A stretch of DNA of 64,000 bases from Variovorax sp. OK212 (GTDB lineage: Bacteria > Pseudomonadota > Gammaproteobacteria > Burkholderiales > Burkholderiaceae_C), in contig NZ_FOLP01000005.1 of assembly GCF_900112425.1 (NCBI RefSeq), positions 429,289-493,288 on the forward strand, written 5' to 3'. A program made the position numbers and the translations under genes. A model generated the notes under the pieces. It was given only the letters and a program-made list of their open reading frames with translations. It made no database searches and was not told the origin of the DNA. Shown here in pieces: positions 25,303 to 33,012 of the stretch (position 1 is the first letter of the stretch; every line of letters begins with the position of its first letter).

Positions 25303-25659
25303 CTTGTCTCCAACGCGCTTCAAACGGGCGCTTTGGCAAAAATCGTATCAAGCGAGATCGAATCGACGTACCGGGCTAACCCTCCGCTTTTCGCCGCCGT
25401 ATGGGCCGCGTGGCTCCCGCCTTCTTCTCTACTTATTTCTCTTATTTAAGTTAGTAGTAGTAGATAAGGGTAAACCCCTGCTGTGGACAGTGCGCTTTTT
25501 TCCTTGGCTGACAACGACTTGTCACACCTGAGTCACTGTGTGCTCCCGTGCTTTCGCGGTGCGCCTGAAAAATGAACAACTCGCGCGCATGCGCTCCCTC
25601 TGTGGATAACCGTGCCCTTGTGCGGAAACTGTCCCCAGAGTTTTCCCGGCGCGCGATGC
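25303..25659. other. AT-rich intergenic region with DnaA-box-like sites
   Basis: No convincing gene. The stretch around 25425-25475 is strikingly AT-rich for this genome (CTTATTTCTCTTATTTAAGT, then repeated TAG). TGTGGATAA at 25601-25609 is the exact reverse complement of the DnaA box TTATCCACA, and TGTGGACAG at 25482-25490 matches seven of nine positions. The base composition suggests recent insertion or an unusual regulatory region. Confidence 0.5.
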
Positions 25660-25689
25660 TTGATATGATTCATATACGTTTCGTATATA
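25660..25689 (+). promoter_or_regulatory. promoter and operator of the ParD-like gene
   Basis: TTGATA (25660-25665) and TATATA (25684-25689) are spaced 18 bp apart. A perfect 7-bp inverted repeat ATATACG-TTT-CGTATAT (25672-25688) lies between and over the -10 box. It is 18 bp upstream of the ParD-like start codon. This is the expected layout for autorepression by a ribbon-helix-helix-like antitoxin. Confidence 0.65.
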
Positions 25690-25706
25690 AATTTCAGAGA
25701 TCCACC

Positions 25707-26024
25707 ATGGGCATCGTCAAGATTTCAGACCTCATGCACGAGAACCTGCGCGTCGCGGGCAATGCGTTGAGCCGTTCCATCAACGCGCAGGCCGAGCACT
25801 GGATGCGCATCGGCATGCTGGCCGAGCTGCACCCCGCGCTCGACCACCGCGAGATCTGCCAGCTGCTGATCCGCGCCGAGCAGGCCGGCGGCTTCGACAT
25901 GGCGACCGTGTCGGCATCGCTGGCACCGGCACCAGCACCAGCGTCGGCACCCACGCCCACGCCCACGCCCACGCGCCGGCCGGCGGCCGCACCGCGCAAG
26001 GCCACGGCGGACGCGCGCGCATGA
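25707..26024 (+). CDS. ParD-like antitoxin-family protein
   Basis: A 105-residue protein whose first 65 residues (MGIVKISDLMHENLRVAGNA, then SRSINAQAEHWMRIGMLAEL) match the ParD-like family, thought to be ribbon-helix-helix antitoxin relatives. The rest is a Pro/Ala/Thr-rich repeat tail (APAPAPASAPTPTPTPTRRP). No ParE toxin is present. Instead its stop overlaps the ATG of a methionine aminopeptidase gene (ATGA). The palindrome immediately upstream supports DNA binding and autoregulation. The upstream ATG at 25572 in the same frame lacks family sequence. Confidence 0.8.
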   Translation: MGIVKISDLMHENLRVAGNALSRSINAQAEHWMRIGMLAELHPALDHREICQLLIRAEQAGGFDMATVSASLAPAPAPASAPTPTPTPTRRPAAAPRKATADARA

Positions 26025-26815
26025 GGGACGGCGTCAAGCTCAAGTCGCCCGAGGAGATCGCGATGTCCCGCGCGGCGGGCCGGCTCGCGGCCGAGGTGCT
26101 GGCCATGATCGGCGCGCACGTGAAGCCCGGTGTCACCACCGAGGAACTCGACCGCCTGTGCCACCGCCACATCGTCGAGGTGCAGGGCGCCATCCCGGCC
26201 AACATCGGCTACCAGGGCTACCCGAAGACCGTGCTCACCTCGGTCAACCAGGTCGTCTGCCACGGCATTCCGTCGGCGCAGAAGGTGCTGAAGAAGGGCG
26301 ACATCGTCAACATCGACGTGGCCGTCGACAAGGACGGCTGGTTCGGCGACTGCAGCCGCATGTACTTCGTGGGCGAGCCCGGCGCGCTGGCACGCCGGCT
26401 GGTGGAAACCACCTACGAGGCGATGCGCGCCGGCATCCTGCAGGTGCGCCCCGGCGCCACGCTGGGCGATGTGGGCCATGCGATCCAGAGCGTGGCGCAA
26501 CGCGAGCGCTTCAGCGTCGTGCGCGAGTACTGCGGCCACGGCATCGGGCAGGTCTACCACGACGATCCGCAGGTGCTGCACTACGGCCAGCCCGGCCAGG
26601 GCCTGCGGCTGGAGGCCGGCATGGTCTTCACCATCGAGCCGATGCTCAACGCCGGCCGGCGCGAGACCCGGGAACTGCCCGACGGCTGGACCGTGGTCAC
26701 GCGCGACCACTCGCTGTCGGCGCAATGGGAGCACATGGTGGCGGTCACGGCCGACGGTTTCGAGGTGCTCACCGCGTGGCCCGACGGCCCGGGCAGCTAC
26801 CCGGCCATCGCCTGA
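26021..26815 (+). CDS. map: type I methionine aminopeptidase
   Basis: A 264-residue metalloenzyme that removes the initiator methionine from nascent proteins. All pita-bread ligands are present: Asp99 (NIDV), Asp110 (FGDCS), His173 (CGHGIG), Glu206 (FTIEP) and Glu237 (QWEHMV), with catalytic His81. It overlaps the ParD-like gene by four bases, so it is translationally coupled to it. The usual housekeeping map sits beside rpsB, so this is probably a second copy. The last ~20 residues carry a Pro/Gly-rich tail. Confidence 0.9.
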   Translation: MRDGVKLKSPEEIAMSRAAGRLAAEVLAMIGAHVKPGVTTEELDRLCHRHIVEVQGAIPANIGYQGYPKTVLTSVNQVVCHGIPSAQKVLKKGDIVNIDVAVDKDGWFGDCSRMYFVGEPGALARRLVETTYEAMRAGILQVRPGATLGDVGHAIQSVAQRERFSVVREYCGHGIGQVYHDDPQVLHYGQPGQGLRLEAGMVFTIEPMLNAGRRETRELPDGWTVVTRDHSLSAQWEHMVAVTADGFEVLTAWPDGPGSYPAIA

Positions 26816-27145
26816 CGGGGCGCCTCAGCCGGCATCGCGGTGGACCGCGCAGCGGTGCGCGCACTGCGAAGGTCGAAGAGCGCGCTCACGCGCTCGTTCG
26901 GGCAATTCACTCACGCCGCTCCAGACGCCTGGCCCCGCGCGCGGCGCCTGCGTGTCGCCCGTGTCCGACGCCCGCGACGGCCAAGCCTGCGTTGGCGTGC
27001 AGGACAACGCCGCATCCTGCGTTTCGGGCCTCCGGCGGGGCTGTGCGTGTGGCATCGTGACTCCCCTGTCGCGCCGAACCCCCGGCGCCCACCGTTCAAG
27101 CACAGACCCACCGTTCAAGCACAGAGATAGAGCAGGAGCAACACC
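26816..27145. other. intergenic region without a convincing gene
   Basis: 330 bp of GC-rich DNA. Open frames here have no recognisable protein features. The only structure seen is the perfect 19-bp tandem repeat at its 3' end (27088-27125), just before the response regulator's ribosome-binding site. Confidence 0.6.
27088..27125 (+). repeat. perfect 19-bp tandem repeat upstream of the response regulator
   Basis: CCCACCGTTCAAGCACAGA occurs twice with no gap (27088-27106, 27107-27125), ending 20 bp before the ATG of the response regulator. It lies in the expected leader or promoter-proximal zone. It may be two regulator-binding half sites or a recent duplication. Confidence 0.8.
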
Positions 27146-27778
27146 ATGATCAAGATCGGCATCGTCGACGACCACGCCGTCGTCCGCACAGGCCTCAAGG
27201 CGTTCTTCTCCACCTTCGTCGATTTCCGCGTCGTCGGCGAGGCCGGCACCGGCCGCGAGGCCATCGACCTCGTTCGCACCGCCGACATCGACGTGCTCGT
27301 GATGGACCTCTCCATGCCCGGGCAGAGCGGCATCGACGCGCTGGCCATGGTGCGTGCCAAGGCGCCCGACCTGGGCGTGCTCATCCTGAGCGGCTACCCG
27401 GAAGAACACTACGCGGTGAACCTGATCCGCCAGGGCGCCTCCGGCTACCTCAACAAGGAATGCGAGCCCGAGGAAATCGCCAAGGCCATCCGCACCGTGG
27501 CGCTGGGCCGCCGCTACATCTCGCCCTCGGTGGCCGAGCTGCTGGCCGGCCAACTGGAGCGCAAGGACAACGCGCCGCCGCACAAGCACCTGTCGGAGCG
27601 CGAGTTCCAGGTGTTCCTGAAGCTGGCCAAGGGCGAGTCGGTGGGCGCCATCGGCGAGGCGCTGTCGCTGTCGGTGAAGACCATCAGCACCTACCGCACG
27701 CGCCTCATGGAGAAGATGAACCTCTCCACCAACAGCGACCTGACCTACTACGCGATCAAGACGCAGCTGATCGACTGA
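27146..27778 (+). CDS. NarL/FixJ-type response regulator
   Basis: A 210-residue regulator. The receiver domain (residues 1-120) has acidic Asp8-Asp9, phospho-acceptor Asp54 (VMDLSMPG), and the conserved switch Ser81 and Lys103 (LILSGYP, YLNKEC). The LuxR-type helix-turn-helix is at about 147-205 (LSEREFQVFLKLAKGESVG, SVKTISTYRTRLMEKMNL). AGCAGGAGCAACACC precedes the ATG. No histidine kinase lies nearby, so it is an orphan; the phospholipase gene 25 bp downstream may share its transcript. Confidence 0.93.
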   Translation: MIKIGIVDDHAVVRTGLKAFFSTFVDFRVVGEAGTGREAIDLVRTADIDVLVMDLSMPGQSGIDALAMVRAKAPDLGVLILSGYPEEHYAVNLIRQGASGYLNKECEPEEIAKAIRTVALGRRYISPSVAELLAGQLERKDNAPPHKHLSEREFQVFLKLAKGESVGAIGEALSLSVKTISTYRTRLMEKMNLSTNSDLTYYAIKTQLID

Positions 27779-27803
27779 ACGCGGTCCAACGAGCCGTCCT
27801 GAC

Positions 27804-29084
27804 GTGCGCCACCGCGGGACGCTCAAGGCCGTCGTCTGGACTTTCGTCCTGACGCTGGCCGCCACGCTGCTGGTGCTCAACTTCACCAGCGGCGAGAAGA
27901 AGCTCGACGAGCAGGTCAAGCGCGAATACGCGCTGCACGACCCGCAGTACCAGCGCGCGCTGGGCGTGATGCTGGGCCCGCCCATCACCGGCGGCAACCG
28001 CTTCGAGGCCTTCCAGAACGGCGACAGGATCTTTCCGCCGATGCTCGCGGCCATCCGCGGCGCGAAGCAGAGCATCACCTTCGAGACCTACATCTACTGG
28101 TCGGGCGACATCGGCCGCACCTTTGCCGACGCGCTGTCGGAGCGCGCGCGAGCGGGCGTGAAGGTGCACGTGCTGCTCGACTGGGTCGGCAGCGCCAAGG
28201 TCGACGCCGACTTCATCCGCGAGATGGAAAGCGCCGGCGTGGAGATCCGCAAGTTCCACAAGCCCGGCTGGTACGACATCGCCCGCATGAACAACCGCAC
28301 CCACCGCAAGCTGCTGGTGGTGGACGGGCGCACCGGCTTCACCGGCGGCGTGGGCATCGCGACCGAATGGACCGGCCACGCGCAGGACCCGGACCACTGG
28401 CGCGACTCGCACTACAGGGTCGAAGGGCCGGTGGTGGCGCAGATGCAGGCGGTGTTCATGGACAACTGGGTCAAGGTGTCGGGCGACGTGCTGCACGGGG
28501 AGCGCTACTTTCCGCCGATTCCTTCGCTGGGCGAGGGCCGCGCCCAGGTGTTCAGCAGCTCGCCCTCGGGCGGCAGCGAGAGCATGCACCTGATGTACCT
28601 GCTGTCGATCGCGGCGGCCACGAAGACCATCGACCTGTCGAGCGCGTACTTCGTGCCCGACGACCTCACGGTGGGCGCGCTGGTGGCCGCCATGAAGCGC
28701 GGCGTGCGGCTGCGCATCATCACGCCGGGGCCGATCATCGATTCGCAGACCGTGCGCGGCGCCTCGCGTGCCGCCTGGGGGCCGCTGCTGGAGGCGGGCG
28801 CGGAGATCAGCGAATACCAGCCGACCATGTTCCATTGCAAGGTGTTCACGGTCGACGGCCTGCTGGTGTCGGTGGGCTCGACCAATTTCGACAACCGCTC
28901 GTTCCGCCTCAACGACGAGGCCAACCTCAACATCTACGACGAGGCCTTCGCCGCCGAGCAGACCGCGCAGTTCGAGGCCGACCTGCGCCAGTCGAAGCGG
29001 CTCACGTTCGCGCAATGGAAAGACCGCCCGCTGCACGAGAAGGTGCTGGAGCACCTGTCGTCGCTGCTGTCGTCGCAGCTCTGA
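27804..29084 (+). CDS. phospholipase D-family protein, cardiolipin synthase-like
   Basis: A 426-residue PLD-superfamily enzyme with one N-terminal membrane anchor (residues 8-26) and two HKD motifs: H167-K169-D174 (THRKLLVVDG) and H344-K346-D351 (FHCKVFTVDG). The second is followed by GSTNFDNRSFRLNDEANL, typical of bacterial cardiolipin synthases, which transfer phosphatidyl groups to make cardiolipin. The start is GTG at 27804. It follows the response regulator at 25 bp. Confidence 0.88.
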   Translation: MRHRGTLKAVVWTFVLTLAATLLVLNFTSGEKKLDEQVKREYALHDPQYQRALGVMLGPPITGGNRFEAFQNGDRIFPPMLAAIRGAKQSITFETYIYWSGDIGRTFADALSERARAGVKVHVLLDWVGSAKVDADFIREMESAGVEIRKFHKPGWYDIARMNNRTHRKLLVVDGRTGFTGGVGIATEWTGHAQDPDHWRDSHYRVEGPVVAQMQAVFMDNWVKVSGDVLHGERYFPPIPSLGEGRAQVFSSSPSGGSESMHLMYLLSIAAATKTIDLSSAYFVPDDLTVGALVAAMKRGVRLRIITPGPIIDSQTVRGASRAAWGPLLEAGAEISEYQPTMFHCKVFTVDGLLVSVGSTNFDNRSFRLNDEANLNIYDEAFAAEQTAQFEADLRQSKRLTFAQWKDRPLHEKVLEHLSSLLSSQL

Positions 29085-29100
29085 GCAGCAGCAGCGGCGG

Positions 29101-29529
29101 CTAGCTGGCGCGCGGTCGGCAGGCCGCGCGCACGATGCGCGCCGTGGGGTTGGGCTTCATGTCACGGAACAGCACGGGCTTGGGCGCGTCCGTGTAGTCG
29201 GCCACGTGGTGCGCCTCGCCCTGCCACAGCGGCTGGATGTAGAAGCGCGCGGCCACGTAGCTGGCGCGGCGCGCCTGGCAGTCGAACACCACGCGCGATT
29301 CGTACGAACGGTAGGCAATGCCGTCCCAGTTGAAGCGCGCGGTCGCGCGGTTCACGCGCAGGTTCATTTCCTTGGCGCTCTCCGCGGGTGCGACCCGCGC
29401 GGGGTCGACCTGCACGGTGTCGGCCACCTTGTCCTGCGGATCGCCGACCACCGTGAACCAACCAGGCTGCGCGTGGGCCGCGCAGCCGATCATGCCGATT
29501 GCCATCAACAGGTGACTCACACGCCTCAC
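29101..29529 (-). CDS. exported protein, possibly surface-adhesin E-like
   Basis: A 142-residue secreted protein. The GTG start at 29529 has GGAG eight bases upstream and begins a signal peptide (VRRVSHLLMAIGMIGCAAHA). The mature part has a valine/aromatic beta-strand pattern with two cysteines (VVFDCQARRA and IVRAACRP), reminiscent of adhesin E-like small exported proteins. The family assignment is tentative. It is convergent with the phospholipase gene, 16 bp away. Confidence 0.6.
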   Translation of the reverse strand: MRRVSHLLMAIGMIGCAAHAQPGWFTVVGDPQDKVADTVQVDPARVAPAESAKEMNLRVNRATARFNWDGIAYRSYESRVVFDCQARRASYVAARFYIQPLWQGEAHHVADYTDAPKPVLFRDMKPNPTARIVRAACRPRAS

Positions 29530-29671
29530 GACGAAGACTCCAAGGTGAAAAATTAAGGGTGGGACTCTACAAGCCGGCGCTGCCGCGGACTTGAGAAACA
29601 TCAATTTACATCGACCGTGCTGCCGTGCGTGTCAGACGGCGCCGAAGACGCATGCTTTCTGCCGCATTCGC

Positions 29672-29704
29672 CAGACACCAAGCAGACACCAGGCAGACAC
29701 CAGG
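29672..29704 (+). repeat. three 11-bp tandem repeats
   Basis: CAGACACCAAG followed by two copies of CAGACACCAGG (29672-29682, 29683-29693, 29694-29704), then a degenerate fourth copy. They lie just upstream of the proposed GTG start of the alpha/beta-hydrolase gene. A second 12-bp repeat (GAACACCTCCCC and variants, 29742-29787) lies inside that gene's first codons. Confidence 0.75.
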
Positions 29705-29739
29705 CCAACACGGCACACCGTCCTTGGCACACTGGCGCG

Positions 29740-30459
29740 GTGAACACCTCCCCGAACACCTCCCCGAACCTTTCTCGGAACCTCTCCATTTCCGTGGCGC
29801 CCGACCTCAGCGTGTCCGCCATCGCGGTATCGCCGCCGTCGTCCGACACCGCAGAGGCCTGCTATGTGCTGGCGCATGGTGCCGGCGCGGGCATGGCGCA
29901 CCCGTTCATGCAGGCCGTGGCCGAAGGCCTCGCGCAGCGGCGCATCGCCACGCTGCGCTACCAGTTCCCCTACATGGAGCAGGGCAAGAAGCGCACCGAC
30001 GCGCCCGCGCTGGCGCACGCCACGGTGCGCGCGGCGGTGGCCTGCGCGTCGGCGCATTTCGGCGGGCTGCGCCTGTTTGCGGGCGGCAAGTCGTTCGGCG
30101 GGCGCATGACGTCGCAGGCCCAGGCATTGGCGCCGCTGCCGGGTGTCCAGGGGCTGGTGTTCCTCGGCTTTCCGCTGCACCCCTCGGGCACGCCCGGCGC
30201 CGCGGCCGCGCGCGCGGCGCACCTGCAGCAGGTCGATGTGCCCATGCTCTTCGCGCACGGCCCGCGCGACACATTGGCCGAGCCCGCGCCGTTCCACACC
30301 GCCGTCGGCGCGCTGGGGCCGCTCGCCACCGTGCTGGAGATCGACGGCGCGGACCATTCCTTCCACGTGCTCAAGCGCAGCGGCCGCACCGACGTGCAGG
30401 CGCTGGACGAACTGCTCGACGGCGTGGCCGCGTGGATGCAGGCCTGGCGCATCGGCTGA
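29740..30459 (+). CDS. alpha/beta-hydrolase family protein (KANL3/Tex30-like)
   Basis: A small alpha/beta hydrolase. YVLAHGAGAGMAHPFM is the oxyanion strand, GGKSFGGRM the nucleophile elbow with serine, and DHSFHVL holds the catalytic histidine; the acid may be the Asp of HGPRDTL. Residues before about 30 are repetitive (NTSPNTSPNLSRNLS) from 12-bp DNA repeats, so the exact start is uncertain. GTG at 29740 is proposed, while an ATG at 29617 would add 41 low-complexity residues. Substrate unknown. Confidence 0.75.
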   Translation: MNTSPNTSPNLSRNLSISVAPDLSVSAIAVSPPSSDTAEACYVLAHGAGAGMAHPFMQAVAEGLAQRRIATLRYQFPYMEQGKKRTDAPALAHATVRAAVACASAHFGGLRLFAGGKSFGGRMTSQAQALAPLPGVQGLVFLGFPLHPSGTPGAAAARAAHLQQVDVPMLFAHGPRDTLAEPAPFHTAVGALGPLATVLEIDGADHSFHVLKRSGRTDVQALDELLDGVAAWMQAWRIG

Positions 30460-30683
30460 ACTGCGCGTTCGGGCGTTCGGGGGGGGAGGGTTGGGCCAGG
30501 GTCGTCCTTCGCCTACGCCCGCTTGCCCGATGGGACGACGCGGCGCGGCCGCGAAGCTTTCAACCATGGGTTTTCGATCAGCAGCGATGCCGATGCACAG
30601 CTGCACAGCAGATGCAAGGCAACGCAAGCGCTGAAAGTACCAACCCCGTCCTGTCATGCAGACAGGCAATGAAAGGACCCGAC

Positions 30684-31184
30684 ATGGCTTACAACGACGC
30701 GACCGTCGACACCCTCAACACCGGCCCCGTGCTCGCCAACGGCGACGTGGTGGACGTCCTGAACGACCTGCTCGAAAACTCCCGCGACGGCGAATACGGC
30801 TTCCGTGCCTGCGCCGACGAAGTGAAGAGCCCTGCCGCCAAGCAGCTGTTCGCCAGCCGCGCCGAGCAATGCAAGAAGGCCGAAGCCGAACTCGTCGCGC
30901 TGATCAGCGCCTATGGCGGCACGCCGGCCGACGGCGGCACCGCGAGCGGCGCATTGCACCGCGGCTGGGTGCACGTGAAGGGCTCGCTGGGCGCCAACAG
31001 CGAGCTGTCGATCCTCGAGTCGTGCGAACGCGGCGAGGACACCGCGGTGGCGCGCTATCGCAAGGCGATGAAGCAGAACCTGCCGACCGACGTGCGCGCG
31101 GTGGTGGCCATGCAAGCCGAAGGCGCGCAGCGCAACCATGACCAGATCCGCGACCTGCGCAACGCCGCGCGTGCGCGCGATTGA
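30684..31184 (+). CDS. PA2169-family four-helix-bundle protein (DUF2383)
   Basis: A 166-residue helical protein: LANGDVVDVLNDLLENSRDG, KQLFASRAEQCKKAEAELVA, a GGTPADGGTASGALHRGW segment and RYRKAMKQNLPTDVRAVVAM. It matches the ferritin-like PA2169/DUF2383 family, of unknown function, often induced by stress. AAAGGA precedes the ATG at 30684. Downstream a strong hairpin terminator (31251-31276) overlaps the end of a convergent gene. Confidence 0.85.
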   Translation: MAYNDATVDTLNTGPVLANGDVVDVLNDLLENSRDGEYGFRACADEVKSPAAKQLFASRAEQCKKAEAELVALISAYGGTPADGGTASGALHRGWVHVKGSLGANSELSILESCERGEDTAVARYRKAMKQNLPTDVRAVVAMQAEGAQRNHDQIRDLRNAARARD

Positions 31185-31245
31185 CGCGGTGACTGGCTGA
31201 CCCCAGGCGCCGCCAGATGCGTGGCGCCCGGTGTCTTCAACCGCC

Positions 31246-31515
31246 TCACGAAAAGGCCGGGACCTCCCGGCCTTTTTCGCGTGCGCCTTCGCCCGGATAG
31301 CGCACGCACTGCAGCGCCTCGAAACCCTTCTGCGTCACGGCCAGCACCTGCACCACGCGAAAGCCCGGCATCTTCGCGAGGTCGGCGGCCGAGGGCGTGA
31401 TCGCGAGCACCAGGCCCGCGGCGCGCAACCGCAGGACCGCCTCGACATCCTTCGGCGAGGACATGACCAGGGGCAGCCGCGAGGCGGCAATCTGCTTGAG
31501 CATTTCGGTGGACAT
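31246..31515 (-). CDS. small conserved hypothetical protein
   Basis: An 89-residue protein beginning MSTEMLKQIAASRLPLVMSS and containing VEAVLRLRAAGLVLAITPSA and VVQVLAVTQKGFEALQCVRY. AAGGAAG lies ahead of the ATG, and the periodic hydrophobic pattern and codon use look genuine. The family is unknown to me; it may be a small winged-helix-like fold. Its last codons overlap the plus-strand terminator 31251-31276. Confidence 0.6.
   Translation of the reverse strand: MSTEMLKQIAASRLPLVMSSPKDVEAVLRLRAAGLVLAITPSAADLAKMPGFRVVQVLAVTQKGFEALQCVRYPGEGAREKGREVPAFS
31250..31277 (+). terminator. terminator of the PA2169-family gene, inside a convergent CDS
   Basis: AAAAGGCCGGGA (31251-31262) and TCCCGGCCTTTT (31265-31276) are exact reverse complements, giving a strong stem with a short loop and flanking A and T tracts. 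It is 66 bp past the plus-strand stop and falls within the last ten codons of the minus-strand 89-residue ORF, where it encodes part of the tail. Confidence 0.85.
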
Positions 31516-31718
31516 GGTGGCTTCCTTGTTGTTGGTTTGGGCGGCGGTGTTCTGTGGCCCTGGCATCGCGTGGTGCGGGGCGCAGCGGAACATACGGGCC
31601 CGCCCGTGCGCGCCGCGTAGGACCGCATCCCCCCGCGCGCAGCCAAAAAGCACATCCGCTTCGCACGCGCCCGGCGCTCCGGGAATTCCCGGATGCCCAG
31701 AGCCCCGGGCCGATGGGA
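31516..31718. other. intergenic region upstream of xylF
   Basis: About 200 bp between the small minus-strand gene and the xyl operator. Several palindromic patches (GGGAATTCCC at 31681-31690) are visible but no gene. It must hold the minus-strand promoter and part of the xyl promoter. Confidence 0.4.
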
Positions 31719-31745
31719 TAGTTAGTTCGCCCTTCAAACTAACTA
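31719..31745 (+). promoter_or_regulatory. XylR-type operator upstream of xylF
   Basis: TAGTTAGTT (31719-31727) and AACTAACTA (31737-31745) are perfect inverted 9-mers with a 9-bp spacer, 52 bp upstream of the xylF ATG. The motif resembles the AGTTTG...CAAACT operators of ROK-family XylR repressors known from Firmicutes. The ROK gene at the end of this operon is the likely ligand-responsive repressor. Confidence 0.75.
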
Positions 31746-31797
31746 ATTTCTTACACCGTTGAACGCTGCAGGGCGCACCAACACTGGAGAGACATCG

Positions 31798-32820
31798 ATG
31801 CAACTCAAACACACCCTGGCCGCCGTGGCCTTCGGTCTTACGGCTGTGGGCGCGATGGCGCAGACCGTGGTCGGCGTGAGCTGGTCCAACTTCCAGGAAG
31901 AACGCTGGAAGACCGACGAGGCGGCCATCAAGGCCCAGCTCGAGAAGCTCGGCGCCAAGTACATCAGCGCCGATGCGGGCGGCTCGCCCGAGAAGCAGCT
32001 CGGCGACATCGAGGGGCTGATGTCCAAGGGCGCGAAGGCGCTCATCGTGCTGGCGATGGACAAGGACGCGATCCTGCCCGCCGTCACCAAGGCCACGCGC
32101 CAGAAGGTGCCCGTGGTGGCTTATGACCGCCTGATCGAAGCGCCGGGCGTCTTCTACATCACCTTCGACAACGTCGAGGTCGGCCGCATGGAAGCGCGCG
32201 AGGTGCTCAAGGTCAAGCCCAAGGGCAACTACGTGATCATCAAGGGCTCGCCGAGCGACCCCAACGCCGACTTCCTGCGCGCGGGCCAGCAGGAGGTGCT
32301 TGCCGACGCCGTGAAGAAGGGCGACATCAAGATCGTGGGCGACGAATACACCGAAGGCTGGAAGCCCGAGGTCGCGCAGAAGAACATGGAGCAGATCCTC
32401 ACCAAGAACGGCAACAAGGTCGACGCGGTGGTGGCGGCCAACGACGGCACGGCCGGCGGCGCGGTGGCGGCGCTCACGGCCAAGGGCCTGCGCGGCATTC
32501 CGGTGTCGGGCCAGGACGCCGACTTCGCGGCGCTCAACCGCATCGCGCTCGGCACGCAGACCGCGACCATCTTCAAGGACTCGCGCGAACTGGGCCGCGA
32601 AGCCGCCATCGCGGCCGTCGCCATGTCGCAGGGCAAGCCGGTCGACAAGGCCGCGACCTGGGCCAGCGGCCCGAAGAAGGTCTCGCTGCAATCCCGCCTG
32701 CTCACGCCCGTGCCGGTCACGCGCGACAACCTCGACGTGGTGGTCAAGGCCGGCTGGATCAAGAAGGACGAGCTCTGCAAGGGCGTGACCGGCGCGAGCG
32801 CGCCCGCGGCCTGCAAGTAA
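31798..32820 (+). CDS. xylF: xylose ABC transporter substrate-binding protein
   Basis: A 340-residue periplasmic sugar-binding protein (peripla_BP_4 type). A signal peptide MQLKHTLAAVAFGLTAVGAM is followed by VGVSWSNFQEERWKTDEAA, IVLAMDKDAILPAVTKA, VPVVAYDRLIEAPG and VAANDGTAGGAVAALTAKGL, closely matching XylF. The ATG at 31798 follows GGAGAGACATCG. It is the first gene of xylF-xylH-xylG-xylR. A GC-rich hairpin immediately after its stop may protect this highly needed mRNA segment. Confidence 0.92.
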   Translation: MQLKHTLAAVAFGLTAVGAMAQTVVGVSWSNFQEERWKTDEAAIKAQLEKLGAKYISADAGGSPEKQLGDIEGLMSKGAKALIVLAMDKDAILPAVTKATRQKVPVVAYDRLIEAPGVFYITFDNVEVGRMEAREVLKVKPKGNYVIIKGSPSDPNADFLRAGQQEVLADAVKKGDIKIVGDEYTEGWKPEVAQKNMEQILTKNGNKVDAVVAANDGTAGGAVAALTAKGLRGIPVSGQDADFAALNRIALGTQTATIFKDSRELGREAAIAAVAMSQGKPVDKAATWASGPKKVSLQSRLLTPVPVTRDNLDVVVKAGWIKKDELCKGVTGASAPAACK

Positions 32821-32827
32821 CGCAACG

Positions 32828-32860
32828 GCGGGCGCGGGCGGCACCGGCCGGCGCGCCCGC
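32828..32860 (+). other. GC-rich hairpin after xylF
   Basis: GCGGGCGCG (32828-32836) pairs with CGCGCCCGC (32852-32860) right after the xylF stop, with no T tract. Such hairpins behind binding-protein genes typically protect the upstream mRNA from 3' exonucleases and raise binding protein over membrane components. The rest of the 192-bp xylF-xylH gap holds no gene. Confidence 0.6.
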
Positions 32861-33012
32861 CCCGGTGCTTCCCGCACGCCTTCGGGCACTTCTTTGCGTA
32901 TCTCTTTCGCGTCGTTCGACGCATCTTCCCGCGCCCCGCAGTCCACGGCCGGCCCCTTGCGGAGCCGGGCGCCGGACGGTCGCGCACCCGCAGTCCTGAG
33001 AGGGTTCGAAAA

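Noticed and set aside
25482..25609. A chromosomal origin of replication
   Set aside because: One exact and one weak DnaA-box-like site without dnaA, dnaN or gidA neighbours do not define an origin.
26840..27130. A 96-codon plus-strand frame in the gap after map
   Set aside because: Composition is Arg/Pro-rich with no ribosome-binding site and no domain, and it runs through the 19-bp repeats.
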